Shown one piece after another: positions 20,593 to 31,163 of a stretch of DNA of 64,000 nt (positions are counted from its first letter, which is position 1; each line of letters starts with the position of its first letter). The DNA is from Onthophagus taurus (lineage: Eukaryota > Arthropoda > Insecta > Coleoptera > Scarabaeidae). A model generated the notes under the pieces. It was not told where the DNA came from. It did no database searches and saw only the letters and a program-made list of their open reading frames with translations. The DNA lies in the NCBI RefSeq assembly GCF_036711975.1, contig NC_091968.1, positions 15,624,001 to 15,688,000 of the forward strand, read 5' to 3'. A program made the translations under genes and the position numbers.

Positions 20593-20629
20593 AAAGACTA
20601 TTTCAATACAGCGCAAAATAGTTAACAAA

Positions 20630-20757
20630 ATGTGTGATCCCGAAAATTTAATAATGTCAATCGAAAAATATCCATGCATATGGGAAATTAATAATACGGA
20701 CTATCACAACAGAGACATGAAGGAGTTGGCGTTGGCGCAGGTTTGTAAAAAGGTTTA
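20630..20757 (+). pseudogene. MADF-domain start of Harbinger D
   Basis: It starts at ATG and matches 8957-9084 almost base for base (a few substitutions), encoding the same 'MSIEKYPCIWEIN' MADF beginning. It is cut at 20757 by the start of another Harbinger element. Confidence 0.75.
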
Positions 20758-21130
20758 AGGTGGGTCCAGACATTGCGCGGCATTCGCGCGCGGCAATAGC
20801 GCGCGGCGTATCGTGTTTCAGCTGTTGCTAACGAACATTTGCAGTGATTCGCAGTATACGTTCGCAGGGGAGTGTGACGTGTGTGGACACAAAAATGGAT
20901 AACGAAACATCAATTCGATTAATTGAAGAATACGGATCGTTGAACATGTTGTGGGATCCACAACACAAGGATTATTATAACAAAATTAAACGTGAAGACC
21001 TATGGGAGGAAATAGCCGCAAAATTTAATTTTCCTAAGAAGGAATTAAAGGCGAAAATGAAAAGCCTTTTAAGTTCATATAGGCGCGAAAGAAATACGGA
21101 AAGGAATAGTAATGTAACTGGATCAGGTTA
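20758..21130 (+). mobile_element. PIF/Harbinger E, 5' end
   Basis: It begins AGGTGGGTCCAGACATTGCG after a TTA, a typical Harbinger start with short GCGCGCGGC repeats just inside. Its MADF gene begins at 20895 and is lost at 21130 where a hAT element starts. No right end was found. Confidence 0.6.
20895..21130 (+). pseudogene. MADF-domain protein of Harbinger E, N-terminal part
   Basis: ATG at 20895 opens a frame reading 'MDNETSIRLIEEYGSLNML', then 'WDPQHKDYYNKIKR', 'LWEEIAAKFNFP' and 'KMKSLLSSYRRE'. This is the complete first helical core of a MADF (Myb/SANT-like) domain: a Trp-Asp-x-x-x-x-x-Tyr core and a basic third helix. Such proteins help Harbinger transposase find its ends. The frame meets a stop at about 21130 just before the hAT left end, so the C-terminal BESS part is missing. 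Confidence 0.75.
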
Positions 21131-22437
21131 GTTTAGACTAGAGATGAGCAATAAATAGCAACCTGTGATTTGATCACTGTGAACGAAAAATCGCAGATCA
21201 TCATATGATCTAGTGCGTGCCGGCATTGCTATTGCTATTTCAACCGAGCTCTTATCGTAAGAGCTCGGATTTTTTCGGTAAATGTATTCACTTCGTGCCA
21301 TGTGCTCACAAACTCGTAAACAAACTTGAACAAGCGTGTTGTTGTAAAATATTCACGAATTTGTGCAATAAAAAAGAATGTCGTCAACACAAAGAAGAAA
21401 AATTAGTGAAATATGGTTGTTTTACGACCAGGTAGATGAATTTTTTGCCAAATGCAATTTATGCAAAAGGGTGTTTTCTTACAAAACAAGCATAACCAAT
21501 TTAAAAAAACATTTGGAATGTAAACATCCGACTGTATCCATACCAAGTTCCAGTACTTCGACAGCTAGAAGAGATAGTACATCTTCTAACTCACAACAGG
21601 TAATAATTAATATTAAAATAAAAATATTAATATTAAAATAATAATATTAATATTAAATATTAATTAGTAAAGTATGTTTTGCCGATTTTTTTATTGCAAT
21701 CTTTTTCTTTCAACTTTTATTAGAGTGAATCTCAACCAGCAACACAAAATCAAAGAGTAGTTCCGATAACAACGTATATGAATAGGCCATTAAATGAAAG
21801 CAAGAAAACCACTCTTGATAGTAAGCTCACGTTGTTATTTACAAAATCTCTCCAACCCTTCAAATTGGTCGAAGAACAAGCGTTTTGTGATTTTATACAC
21901 GAACTTAATCCGAGTTATCAGTTACCAAGCAGACATTTTATATCACGTACTATGCTTCCGGCATTATTTGAAAAATGTAGGTTTCGAGTAAAAGAATTAC
22001 TTACAGAAGCAAAGCGGATCTGCATAACCACAGATTGCTGGACTTCAATTAATAATGAGGCTTACATTGCAGTGACTGCACACTATGTTGACGACAAATT
22101 TAACTTAAAATCGCTTCTCTTAGAATGCAACAATTTGCCAGGAAACCACACCTCTGCAAATCTTGCCGAATGTCTTGATACGGTAGTGACAGATTGGAAC
22201 ATCAAAGAGTAGGTATTATTAGGAATTTCCGACAATGCGTATAATATTGTTAATGCAATGGAAACCCGATTAAAGTGGAATCACTTTGGTTGTTTGGCGC
22301 ATACCCTAAACTTAATAGTCAATGCTGGACTAAAATGTGACGATAATATTGTATCCATAATAGAAAAAGTTAAGAAAATTGTGGCGTTTTTTAAACGAAG
22401 TACTACAAGTAGTGCAAAATTCTTAACGTATCAGCGG

Positions 22438-22601
22438 TGTTAGAGAAAGTAAAGATTGGTACTAAGAAGAGGGAGAGAAAAAGAGGGAGACGTGACAGTT
22501 AGAGAAAGAGGTTCTTGTTATAAGTTTTGTATGTGTATTCAGTTAAATATTAAATAAAGTAATAATACGAGAAGTAGAGTTATTTTAAATAACCTTTCAT
22601 A
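22438..22601 (+). repeat. Copia 5' LTR
   Basis: It starts TGTTAGAGAAAG and ends at the primer site. From about 22472 onward it matches the 3' LTR with two differences by eye in about 130 bp. Its first ~35 bp differ from the 3' LTR and repeat the polypurine-like 'agagggag' motif, suggesting a reverse-transcription strand-transfer irregularity. Confidence 0.8.
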
Positions 22602-22617
22602 GGTTATGGGCCCAGAT
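22602..22617 (+). promoter_or_regulatory. Copia primer-binding site
   Basis: GGTTATGGGCCCAG abuts the 5' LTR. Copia elements use an internal fragment of initiator tRNA-Met as primer, and this is the matching sequence. Confidence 0.85.
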
Positions 22618-22711
22618 GCCGCAAAAGAATAAATAGATTAAATACGAGAAGTTACGTGGTTGTAAAAGAAAAGACTAAAAACATAACCTTAAAAAAAAAA
22701 CGCTCGACATC

Positions 22712-23419
22712 ATGACTCAAGTAAATTTACCTATGTTGTCATCCGAATCCTTTGGAAATTGGAGATTCAGAGTAAAGTGTATTTTGGAGGAGAAGATGGT
22801 AGATGAAGTTTTATATAAGGACATTAATGAGGAAACTGACGAAACAAAAAAGGCAGATCTAAAAACAAAAGATGTGAAAGCTAAATCAATAATAGTCCAA
22901 TGTATAACTGACAAACATATAGATTTAATTAAAGATTGTTTAACAGCAAAGGATATGATGAAAGTTTTACAAGATATTTTTGAGAGAAAAAGTGTTGTAT
23001 CAAAATTACATTTAATGAGAAAACTTTTATCATTAAAACAAGGAAACTTAAATATGGAGGAACATTTTCACAAATTTGATATGATTATAAGGGAAATAGA
23101 GAACTTGGGCACAAAAATGGACGAAAGTGACAAGGTATGTCATCTTTTACTTACGATTAATGAGAAATACAACCATGTGATTACGGCTATTGAAACTATA
23201 ACAACGCAAGTGACTATGGACTTTGTGAAGTCAAGATTATTGGATGAAGAGTTAAAAGACGGAAATAAAGAGGATCATATTAATAGGGAAGTAGCTTTTA
23301 ATTCAAGGACTATGAAATGTTTTAGATGCAAAAGACCTGGACATAAAGCGATAAATTGTAGAGTTAGACTTGAAAAAGGAGAAACAACTGATAAAGAATC
23401 TAATCAAAATTATAGATGA
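22712..23419 (+). CDS. gag: Copia Gag polyprotein region
   Basis: A 235-codon frame starts at ATG shortly after the primer site. It contains the UBN2/gag core ('SESFGNWRFRVKCIL' near residue 10) and ends in a CCHC zinc knuckle, 'CFRCKRPGHKAINC', at about residues 200-214. In the family Gag forms the virus-like particle and the knuckle binds RNA. The frame is intact up to a TGA at 23417-23419. The pol frame continues in the same phase directly after this TGA, so the stop is either a single inactivating mutation or, less likely, a readthrough site. Length and order are normal for copia-like Gag. Confidence 0.88.
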   Translation: MTQVNLPMLSSESFGNWRFRVKCILEEKMVDEVLYKDINEETDETKKADLKTKDVKAKSIIVQCITDKHIDLIKDCLTAKDMMKVLQDIFERKSVVSKLHLMRKLLSLKQGNLNMEEHFHKFDMIIREIENLGTKMDESDKVCHLLLTINEKYNHVITAIETITTQVTMDFVKSRLLDEELKDGNKEDHINREVAFNSRTMKCFRCKRPGHKAINCRVRLEKGETTDKESNQNYR

Positions 23420-25337
23420 AGAGGAAGACCAGGAAATTATCAAAGAGGTCGAGGTCGAGGATACCATGGTAATAGTGCACAAACGGAGAAAGAAATTTCA
23501 TGTGTTGCTTTTAATTGTCTTGAAAATTATGGAAATACTTCGTTTATTGTTGATTCAGGAGCTACAAATCATCTAGTAAGTAATAAATTAATGTCCAATA
23601 TTGAAAACATGAACAAATTAAAGAATGAAGTATCAGTAACAATTGCCGATGGTAAAATTTTAAAAGGAACACACAAAGGTATTATTAGAGCAGATTATAA
23701 AGGAAAAAGTATTAAAATCGAGGTTATGGTAGTGGATGGTTTATATCGAAACTTATTATCAGTAAGAAGTTTAACAAAGAAAGGATTTTTGGTATCATTC
23801 ATGGAAAATAAGGTTAAAATCGAGAAAGATAATTTTGAAATATTTGCTAATCAATTGAATGGAGCTTATATACTCAACTTACAAATAAGAATGAGTGATG
23901 ATATGGTTTACACAAGTTCTGTACACGAAGATAGAAATTTATGGCATAAAAGATTGGGTCACTTAAATATAAAAGGGTTGAAACTTTTGGGATTACCATT
24001 TAGTGAAGAAAAATGTAGTATTTGTATTGAAGGAAAAGGAACACGATCAAGATTTGATAAACACATAAAGAATTCTAAAAAAAGTTGGAGAATTCATTCA
24101 CTCTGACGTATGTGGACCAATTACACCAACAACAAATGATGGAGAACGATATTTCCAAGTTATCGTTGATGATTTTTCACATTTTACAATAATTAAGTTA
24201 TTAAAATCTAAAGATGAAGCAGGTGAAGAGTTAATTAATACAATTAGATATATACAAACGCAACATGGACTAAAAACTAGACGAGTACGATGTGATAATG
24301 GTGGTGAATTCAGATCGAGAAAATTACAACATTTTTGTCAGAACAGAGGAATAGAATTACAGTATACCATGCCTTATACTCCTCAACAAAACGGTATATC
24401 TGAACGAATGAATCGTACCTTGTTAAATAAAGTGAGAACAAAGTTTATAGATTCTGGTTTGCCGAAGCATTTGTGGGGTGAAGCAGTTCGAACCTCAGCT
24501 TATGAACTGAATCGGTCACCAACTGTTTCAAATGGTGGAATACCTAGAGCAAAATTATGGTTTGGACAAAATGAATTGAATAAGTTGAGAATTTTTGGAA
24601 GTAATTGTTGGATGACAGTCTTACCAAAAGGAAATAAATTGGATGTTAGAGCAAGACCAGCAAGATTTGTAGGTTATCATAATGGAGGATACCGAGTATG
24701 GAATGCAATTGAGAATAAAATACTAGTGACCAGAGATGTTATTTTTGATGCAAGGAATATTCAATATATAGAAAATAAATTCGAAGAAGAAGGTGAAGAA
24801 AATATAGAACCATTTATTAAGAAAATAAAAGAGAAAACAATAGATGATAATACAGAAGAAAACAATGAAGAGAACGTTGAAAATGAAATATTAAAAAATG
24901 AATCTAGATCTGGTAGACAAGTTAATAAGCCAAAATATTTAGATGAATATGAAGTGTACAGTGCCTATTTAACATCAATAGAAGAACCCAAAAATTTCAG
25001 GGAGGCTATACAGAAAGGATGGAGGCAAGCAATAGAAAATTAAAATTAATTCGTTGAAAGAACAACAAACATGGAAAGTAACGAAATTGCCGGAACAAGC
25101 AAAACTAATAGATACAAGATGGGTATTTACAGAGAAAAGAGATGGTTCAAAGAAAGCCAGATTAGTGGCTAAAGGTTTTCAATACAAGGGAAATTCGGAT
25201 ATAACATTGTATGCACCTGTATCTAGAATGTCATCAATAAGACTATTTTTAATAAACGCTTTAAATAATGGTTGGACAATACAACAAATAGATATTCCAT
25301 CTGCTTTCTTGAATGGAAAATTACAGTCAGATGTGTA

Positions 25338-26353
25338 TAGGGTTCGGAATAACGGAATCCCGGTAATACCGATACCGGGATCCCGACCGATTTTTGTCAA
25401 ATTTTAATACCGGTATTTTTTCCACAATACCGGTATTTTTCGGTATTTTCGTATTTTTATAAATTTTTATTTTCCGTAAAATTAATGATGCAATATCATC
25501 ACTAACACCTGTCAAATTAGCAGTGGAGGCTCTATGTCGAAGAGATGCAAACCTCTTAATGGCAGATGTAGCTGTAACATTTATGATAGAAACTCTTAAA
25601 GAATCAAATTTCCCAATTGCAAAACTTACATAATACTTTATTACAGAGACTATTAGAACGTCACTCAAGTTTGTCTCAAGTATTACAATACCTACACAAC
25701 AATACACAAAATATCTTTTTTTTTCCGTTATTAAGCAAAACGAATATAAGACAAAAAATTATAAGTTTATTAAATAGACTAACGGACGAAAACAAAGAAA
25801 ACCTACCGAGTACATCACATGAACAAAAATATTTAACTAGTACATCAAGTGAATAAGAATAAATATCGCTATTAACGAAAAATTATCATCTGCTCCACTA
25901 ATTTCCAAAAGTATCACTTTGGAAGCCAAGCAGTCATCTTCAAAAATCACCATTCAATCAAATCACCATTCCTCCAACAAGCGTGGAATCAGAGAGGGTT
26001 TTCTCATCAGTCCAAAGTTTTTGTACAACAATCCGTTGTAAACTTAATGATAATACATTAGAAAACCTATGTATTTGAAGAGCACATTTTAATAAGTCGT
26101 ATTACAAATAAGTATTTTGTATTAAGCATTTGCACTACGACTTATTGATATATATAATGAATAATTATTTATTTATTTTACATTTTTATAATAAATTTAT
26201 TATCAAATTTCGTTTCATTCATTATTTTACCTTTAGATTTTTAGCATCTTTATATTTTTTTCCAATACCGGTATTAATACCGGTATACCGGTATCACATT
26301 GAAAATATACCGAAATACCGGTATTCAATTTTCGGTCGGTATTCCGAACCCTA
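25338..26353 (+). mobile_element. Short hAT derivative inside Copia pol
   Basis: The ends TAGGGTTCGGAATA and its complement TATTCCGAACCCTA are inverted, and a perfect 8-bp duplication GATGTGTA flanks the element (25330-25337, 26354-26361). Subterminal regions are packed with the palindrome ATACCGGTAT. It is 1,016 bp, an internally deleted hAT carrying only transposase scraps. It is the youngest element of this nest. Confidence 0.92.
25480..26105 (+). pseudogene. Residual hAT transposase in the short derivative
   Basis: Broken frames at 25480-25860 resemble the segment preceding the hAT dimerisation domain ('VALEALCRRDANLLMADVAV' style). At about 25985-26080 the strongly conserved hAT C-terminal motif appears as 'SVESERVFSSVQSF' followed by 'LNDNTLENLC'. 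Only the last part of a transposase remains, with several stops. It is recognisable by the E-R-V-F-S motif. Confidence 0.7.
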
Positions 26354-27475
26354 GATGTGTATATAAAAATACCTGAAGGTATTGAAGAGATTCCAGGAAG
26401 GGTTTTAAAGTTGAATAAATCACTGTATGGTTTAAAAGAATCCCCAAGATGTTGGAACGAAAGATTTAATAGATTTGCATTAGAAAATGGTTTCAAAAGA
26501 TCAGAAGTGGATTATTGCTTATATATAAGTGACGATGCATGGATGTTATTATACGTGGACGATATATTATTGACTGGAAGATACGAGAAAGTTCTAGAAA
26601 ATTTGAAAAGTGAATTTAAGGCAATAGATTTGGGAAAGATAAATGAATTTTTAGGAATGGAAATTATACACGAAAAGGACAAAATGTTTATCAAACAATC
26701 AAGATACATAGATAAAATTCTGGACAGATATGGTATGAAGGAAAGTAAAGGAAAGTTAACTCCCATGATAACTGGTTATTTTAGTGAGGGGGAGCAGTTA
26801 AAAGATATTGCATATAGAGAAGTAGTGGGAAGTCTTATGTACATAGCTACATGTACAAGACCTGATATAGCTTTTGCAACATCATTTTTAAATAGAAATG
26901 TAAACACACCTAAAAAGAGTGACTGGGAAGCTGCAAAAAGAGTTTTGAGATATTTGAAGGAAACTAAAAGTTATTGTATATTGTACAAGAAGGAGAGTGG
27001 TGATGTGGTTGATGGATTTTCTGATTCAGATTGGGCTGGTGATAAATCGGATCGAAAGAGTACCAGTGGTGTAGTAGTGTTTTATGGAACTAATATCGTT
27101 ACTTGGAACAGTCGTAAACAAAGTTGTGTGGCATTATCAACAGCAGAGGCAGAGTTTGTGGCAGCATCAAATGCAGCACAGGAAATTATTTTTGTGAAGG
27201 GACTATTAAAAGACTTTAAAGTAAGAACGAGAGACAATAATTTAATGATTGATAATCAAAGTGCTTTAAGTTTAATTAAAATTTCTGAAAATTCAAAGAG
27301 AACAAAACACATTGATATAAAGTTTAATTTTATTAAAGATTTAGTGTTGAAGAAAGAAATAATAGTTAAATATGTTAATACTGAAGAAAATGTTGCTGAT
27401 GGTTTTACAAAACCTTTATGTAAAGAAAAATTTCAGAACTTTGTAAAAAGACTTTTAATTGACAATTCAATTTTA

Positions 27476-27636
27476 TGTTAAATAAATTAAAAAAAAAAAT
27501 ATGAATTGAGAGAAAAAGAGGGAGACGTGACAGTTAGAGAAAGAGGTTCTTGTTATAAGTTTTGTATGTGTATTCAGTTAAATATTAAATAAAGTAATAA
27601 TACGAGAAGTGGAGTTATTTTAAATAACCTTTAATA
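27476..27636 (+). repeat. Copia 3' LTR
   Basis: From about 27505 it matches the 5' LTR almost exactly. Its first 30 bp are A-rich and unlike the 5' LTR start. It ends directly before the AGCGG duplication. Confidence 0.8.
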
Positions 27637-28557
27637 AGCGGAACAATGGCAATAATAATCCACTTAAGTTGTTGCAAGACATCCCTACGAGAAGGAATAG
27701 CACATTCTATATGCTCGAAAGATTTATACAACTTGAAGAAGCTGTAAAGGCAACAACAGCGCTACTAAGTACCAATCTGCCGATTTTAGAGCAAAAAGAA
27801 TGGCAAATTCTGAAAGAATTGGTACAAATTCTAAAACCGTTTGAGTCGGCCACAAAAATATTTAGTGGTGACACTTACGGAACTGCAGCAATTGTTATAC
27901 CTGTCGTCAATGGTTTAACTGATATCTGTGCAAAACTGCTACAAAAAGATTTATCTGATTGTATAAAAAAACTATTACAAATATTTCAAAGTGGTATTAA
28001 GAATCGTTTAGAAAAAGTCCATGAAAACAGAATTCTTTGTGGGGCCAGTTTCTGCGACCCTAGATTTAAGTTACATGCTTTTACAAATCAAACAGCACAA
28101 GGGCTGGTTAAGGAACAAATGATATCTGCTGTGACTGACATGATTGTTAAGGTATCGAATTCGAATGAAGGTACACAAGATCAAAATATTCGCATAAATT
28201 CCTCAGAAGAGGTGAATGATGATGAACTTTCGGTGTGGTCCGCATTTGACAAAAATACATCCGATAAAGCTGTTCCTCAAGAAACTTCCTCAACATCAAC
28301 ACGCGCTATTATTGAAATCGAGAGATTTCTCGAATGCGGATTAATTCCTAGAAACGAGGATCCGTTAAAATGGTGGAGGATCCATGGATATCAATATCCT
28401 TACCTAAAACGTGTTGCCCAAGAAAAGCTCAGTACCATGTGAACGGGTATTTTCAAAAGCAGGCTTGGTTATTACAGACAAAAGAAGTCGTTTAAGTACA
28501 ACAAAATCCAACATGAAACCAGTCATATAAATCTAAATGGTATGCTTATGAATCATT

Positions 28558-28912
28558 TCACTTTTTACATGACAAAAACAATCCTGTTGAAACATTTGAT
28601 ACAATGGGAACAGGTGGAAGCCTCACATAGAACAATTTAACACCCATGATTCCTTGTAATTCCAGATGATCGGGGAGAAGGCTGCTCAACCTCTTGGGCT
28701 TTCTTCTTTCTTCCCAAGGAAAATAGTAAGTATCTGTTTTTAATTTTTCGCTGTTAAATGGGTAATCGCTTTTAAAAAAGAAAGCTTTCCAATTTTTCAA
28801 AAAAGTCAAACATTTTGAAAAAAAAATCAGATGTATTAATTAAGGGCGCCGCGGAAAAAATCCGATTATTTAGGGAGCCGCAAACCGAGAAAGATTGGGA
28901 ACGTCTGGCATA
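28558..28912 (-). mobile_element. hAT (Charlie-like) terminal fragment
   Basis: Read on the minus strand, it begins CAGACGTTCCCAATCTTTCT followed by a 'gcggctccc' / 'cgcggcgccc' G/C-rich start. This matches the typical beginning of Charlie-like hAT elements, 'CAG.GGTTCCCAA.CTTTTT'. Only one end is present. Confidence 0.45.
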
Positions 28913-29067
28913 ATTAATCCTACTCCTGTTATTATTACTTCTAATAGCATTTGTAAAAAAGATACTCCAAATTATGATAAATAATTATCTTGTGTGTTGA
29001 TCTCTTATTGAATCATTAACTGAAACGTTTTCATCTTGTTTTTTGTCCAATAAGTACCAGTCAATTG

Positions 29068-29400
29068 ATGAATCCATGATTAGTTTCAAGGAGTTATAAA
29101 ACGTCGGGTTAAAAGGGGTTTAAAACCAATCAAAAGGGCTTATAAAGTATGGATTCGAACTGACCAATCAGACTATGCATGTCAGTTTCAAATTTACACT
29201 GGAAAAATCAATAATAGTACTGAAACAAGTTTGGGAGCAAGAGTTGTGAAAGACCTGACCCGGAATCTAATTGGAAAAACTCATCACATTTATTTCGACA
29301 ATTATTTTAATTCGGAGCAGCTGTAAAAAGATTTGCAAGCAGAATTGTATGCGTGTGAAACCGTAAGGAAAAATAGAAAGGACACACCATTATATTTGTG
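29068..29400 (+). pseudogene. piggyBac-like transposase fragment
   Basis: The frames read 'DESMISFKEL' (first catalytic Asp region), then 'FQIYTGKINNSTETSLGAR', 'VVKDLTRNLIGKTHHIYF' and 'DNYFNSEQL', the second Asp region. The order and spacing are those of PGBD4-like piggyBac transposases. Stops and frame changes occur throughout. The N-terminal domain, third Asp and ends are missing. It is a third piggyBac lineage, more similar to PGBD4 than copies A and B. Confidence 0.7.
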
Positions 29401-29449
29401 TTGACGATTTAAAAATATCATATTAAGTCATAGGTACCATATTGAAGTG

Positions 29450-30429
29450 ATTACAATTGAAACGGTATGCAAATCTCGAATACCAAATTTTACAGCCGCT
29501 GATGAGGCAATATTTGTTGGTCTAGTAAGCAAGTATCAAAAGGTTTTAGAGAACAAGCACATAGACACAATCACAAATAAAAGTAAAGCGGCTGTGTGAG
29601 ATAAGTAAATTAGTGAATTTAACGCAAGAAGTGCAAGAAATTTTAAAGCCATTAGAATCAACATCCACAGAGTGTTGTGGTGAAAAATACTTAACCTCCA
29701 GTATGGTTATTCCCATGGTACATTGCATGGTAAAAAGATTTCCTCATTAAATTATGAAGAAGATCCTATTTCAATTGCTTTGAAAGATGCAGTATTAAAG
29801 GAATGTACGAATAGGTTTGGACAAATGGAAAATGTTAATTTTCTCGCATTGTCTACGTTGTTGGATGCTAGATTTAAAAAAATATTCTTCAAAGATCCTC
29901 TTGCCTGCTCAAGGTCTGTAAGGTTACTTAAGGATATGGTTCTTGATGCACAACGCAAAGATACTTCCACTTCCATGTCTTTATCTAGCTGTATAAGATA
30001 CAAAAATATTCTATATTTTTACTATATTCCAATTATTAAATCATTTACAGGAACATCTATTACCACTACTACGAATGTTTCTACCGAACAATTTTCTTTG
30101 TCGTCAATGCACAAGGAACTTGTAGAAGCACAAGGATATTTCGAGGCACAAAATAATGAAGAAGAAGTTGTACTGTACCTGAAGACCCCGTGTGTGAAAT
30201 AAACAACAATCCACTCGAAATATGGAGAAACCTAGAATCTGCATATCCAACAATTAGCAAGATAGCAAATAAATATCTTTCTACGGTGGCAACATTTGTT
30301 CCCTCTGAGCGACTGTTTTCAAAAGCTGGTCAAGCACTTACTCAGCAACGAAATAGATTAAAAGGTGCAAGATTGTCTAAATTGTTGTTTTTACAGACTT
30401 TAGACAAAAAGATATGGGACTTATAATTA
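29450..30429 (+). pseudogene. hAT transposase 2, C-terminal half
   Basis: A decayed lead-in ('FVGLVSKYQKVLENKHI' style) is followed by frame 29723-30202 with 'LSTLLDARFKKIFF', the hAT third-domain block. The final frame 30190-30426 carries the dimerisation domain, 'YPTISKIANKYLSTVATFV' and 'PSERLFSKAGQALTQQRNRL'. It resembles ZBED1-like/hAT-Ac proteins. It differs from hAT 1 and may share the right end at 30914. A 236-bp part of it is duplicated at 31488-31724. Stops separate the blocks. Confidence 0.8.
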
Positions 30430-31163
30430 TTTTACTATAAGTATTAGATTAGATTATAAGTTTACTAACTATTAGATTAGAGTAATATAGTTGGCTCAAA
30501 ACATACCAAAAATAGTATCAGATTTAATTGTTATATATATGGATTAAATATTTGACAGGTTGCCATTGGTGTAAACCCAATAAATAATTAATTTCTCTAC
30601 GTCGCCATCTAGAAATCTGATACATTTTTGTCCCGACCCAACCCGATCCTATTCGACCAATATTATATATTATACTGCGTTTATAATAATAATTAATATT
30701 TATTTTATTTATTTATTTTAACATAAATATACTCTTGTAAGAACCTTGTTGAACCTTGTGTTTTATTCTCATCTTTGCAATGAAGTTTTACTTTGAAACC
30801 GATTTTTTCGAAACATCGATGTTTTCTATCCGATATATCGATGACATCGATATCAGACATTCAAACTTAACATCCGTGCTAACATCGATGTTTTTCTATC
30901 GATGCGCAACCCTAGTCTAGAGCGATCAAATAAAATTACCAACCATGTTCAGGTGAGTGAATATATCACTATACAAGGTCATCCACGACGACCGTCCATT
31001 AGAACTTTACAGGTTCTGGCCAAAATACAAATTTGAAAATTCAGATTTAAGTATTATCAATTGCGTTCTCTTCGACTAAAATATTTTCAAATATCTAACA
31101 CTTCCAGTTATACCGGAACTACTTTACTGTATTGGCGGTAGAAGAAGTTTGATTACACATTGT
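30430..31163. other. AT-rich hAT 3' region and flank
   Basis: It includes repeated 'acatcgatg'/'atcgatg' motifs (30810-30905) running into the inverted end CGCAACCCTA. No gene is visible. Confidence 0.5.

Larger units (their letters stand above)
19636..20616 (+). pseudogene. Harbinger D transposase, disrupted
   Basis: The block 19640-19900 reads 'TNGKHIRILYPKNSGSVLY', where the family has 'DGKHIRI' (the first Asp is changed to Asn here), then 'INVGSYGKEGDSSIF', matching the second catalytic region. After a shift, 19940-20211 gives 'FCRARRVSENAFALLSQTF', the Glu-containing 'ENAF' catalytic block, and a 'CCLHNMLR' ending. The SINE (20212-20592) interrupts the tail, which resumes at 20605. An upstream piece at 19480-19610 may be the N-terminal start. 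Multiple stops and shifts make it a pseudogene. Confidence 0.72.
19240..20757 (+). mobile_element. PIF/Harbinger fragment D, split by a SINE
   Basis: A decayed Harbinger transposase (19480-20616) is followed by a MADF-domain start nearly identical to that of Harbinger A. The right side is cut by the next Harbinger at 20758. The left boundary near 19240 is inferred from where the Transib 2 sequence ends. A SINE with a 12-bp duplication interrupts the transposase end. Confidence 0.55.
23420..27481 (+). pseudogene. pol: Copia Pol region (PR, IN, RT, RNase H), disrupted
   Basis: The protease active site 'FIVDSGATNHLV' lies near 23540. The integrase zinc-binding 'HKRLGHLN' is near 23945. The catalytic core contains 'VDDFSHF' (24170), 'CDNGGEF' (24290) and 'NGISERMNRT' (24390), the D-D-E set. 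RT follows with 'RLVAKGFQ', 'IDIPSAFLNG' and, after the hAT insertion, 'LLYVDDILL' (26545, the YVDD box). RNase H has 'FSDSDWAGD' and 'STAEAEF'. Breaks: frameshift in an A-run near 24080, frameshift near 25043, and the hAT at 25338-26353, whose removal with one duplication copy restores the frame. The stop overlaps the 3' LTR start. The element is not autonomous as it stands. Confidence 0.9.
22438..27636 (+). mobile_element. Ty1/Copia LTR retrotransposon
   Basis: A perfect 5-bp duplication AGCGG (22433-22437 and 27637-27641) flanks a gag-pol unit between two related LTRs. The primer site GGTTATGGGCCCAG directly follows the 5' LTR and matches the internal initiator tRNA-Met site used by Drosophila copia. 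The gene order is gag, protease, integrase, reverse transcriptase, RNase H, which defines Copia (integrase before RT). It is inserted in the hAT 1 transposase, and is itself interrupted by a short hAT at 25338-26353. Confidence 0.93.
21378..28540 (+). pseudogene. BED-finger hAT transposase (ZBED-like), split by Copia
   Basis: The N-terminal BED zinc finger (21378-21550) has 'CNLCKRVFSY' and later 'LKKHLECKH' (C2H2). After an apparent intron (about 21600-21720) comes 'RICITTDCWTSINNEAYIA', with the first catalytic Asp, a stop near 22212, then 'HFGCLAHTLNLIVNAGL', the C/H-x-x-H hAT insertion-domain motif. The Copia element (22438-27636) interrupts at codon phase 0; removing it with one AGCGG copy restores the frame exactly. 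The second part (27642-28442) continues to 'CDPRFKLHAF' and 'EDPLKWWRIH', and after a stop to a degraded hAT dimerisation motif near 28450-28540. The host sequence suggests ZBED4/6-like relatives. Confidence 0.85.
21139..30914 (+). mobile_element. hAT element 1 (outer boundaries tentative)
   Basis: The left end TAGAGATGAGCA and the right end (inverse) TAGGGTTGCGCA share about two thirds of positions as inverted ends. The flanking 8-mers GTTTAGAC and GTCTAGAG agree at 6 of 8 positions, as an old 8-bp hAT duplication might. Between them lie a BED zinc finger and hAT transposase in order, interrupted by the Copia element, plus other hAT and piggyBac debris at 28.5-30.4 kb. The right end could instead belong to the second hAT. 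Confidence 0.45.

Noticed and set aside
25179-25707. Minus-strand frames
   Set aside because: Shadows of Copia RT and of the short hAT; no domain on that strand.
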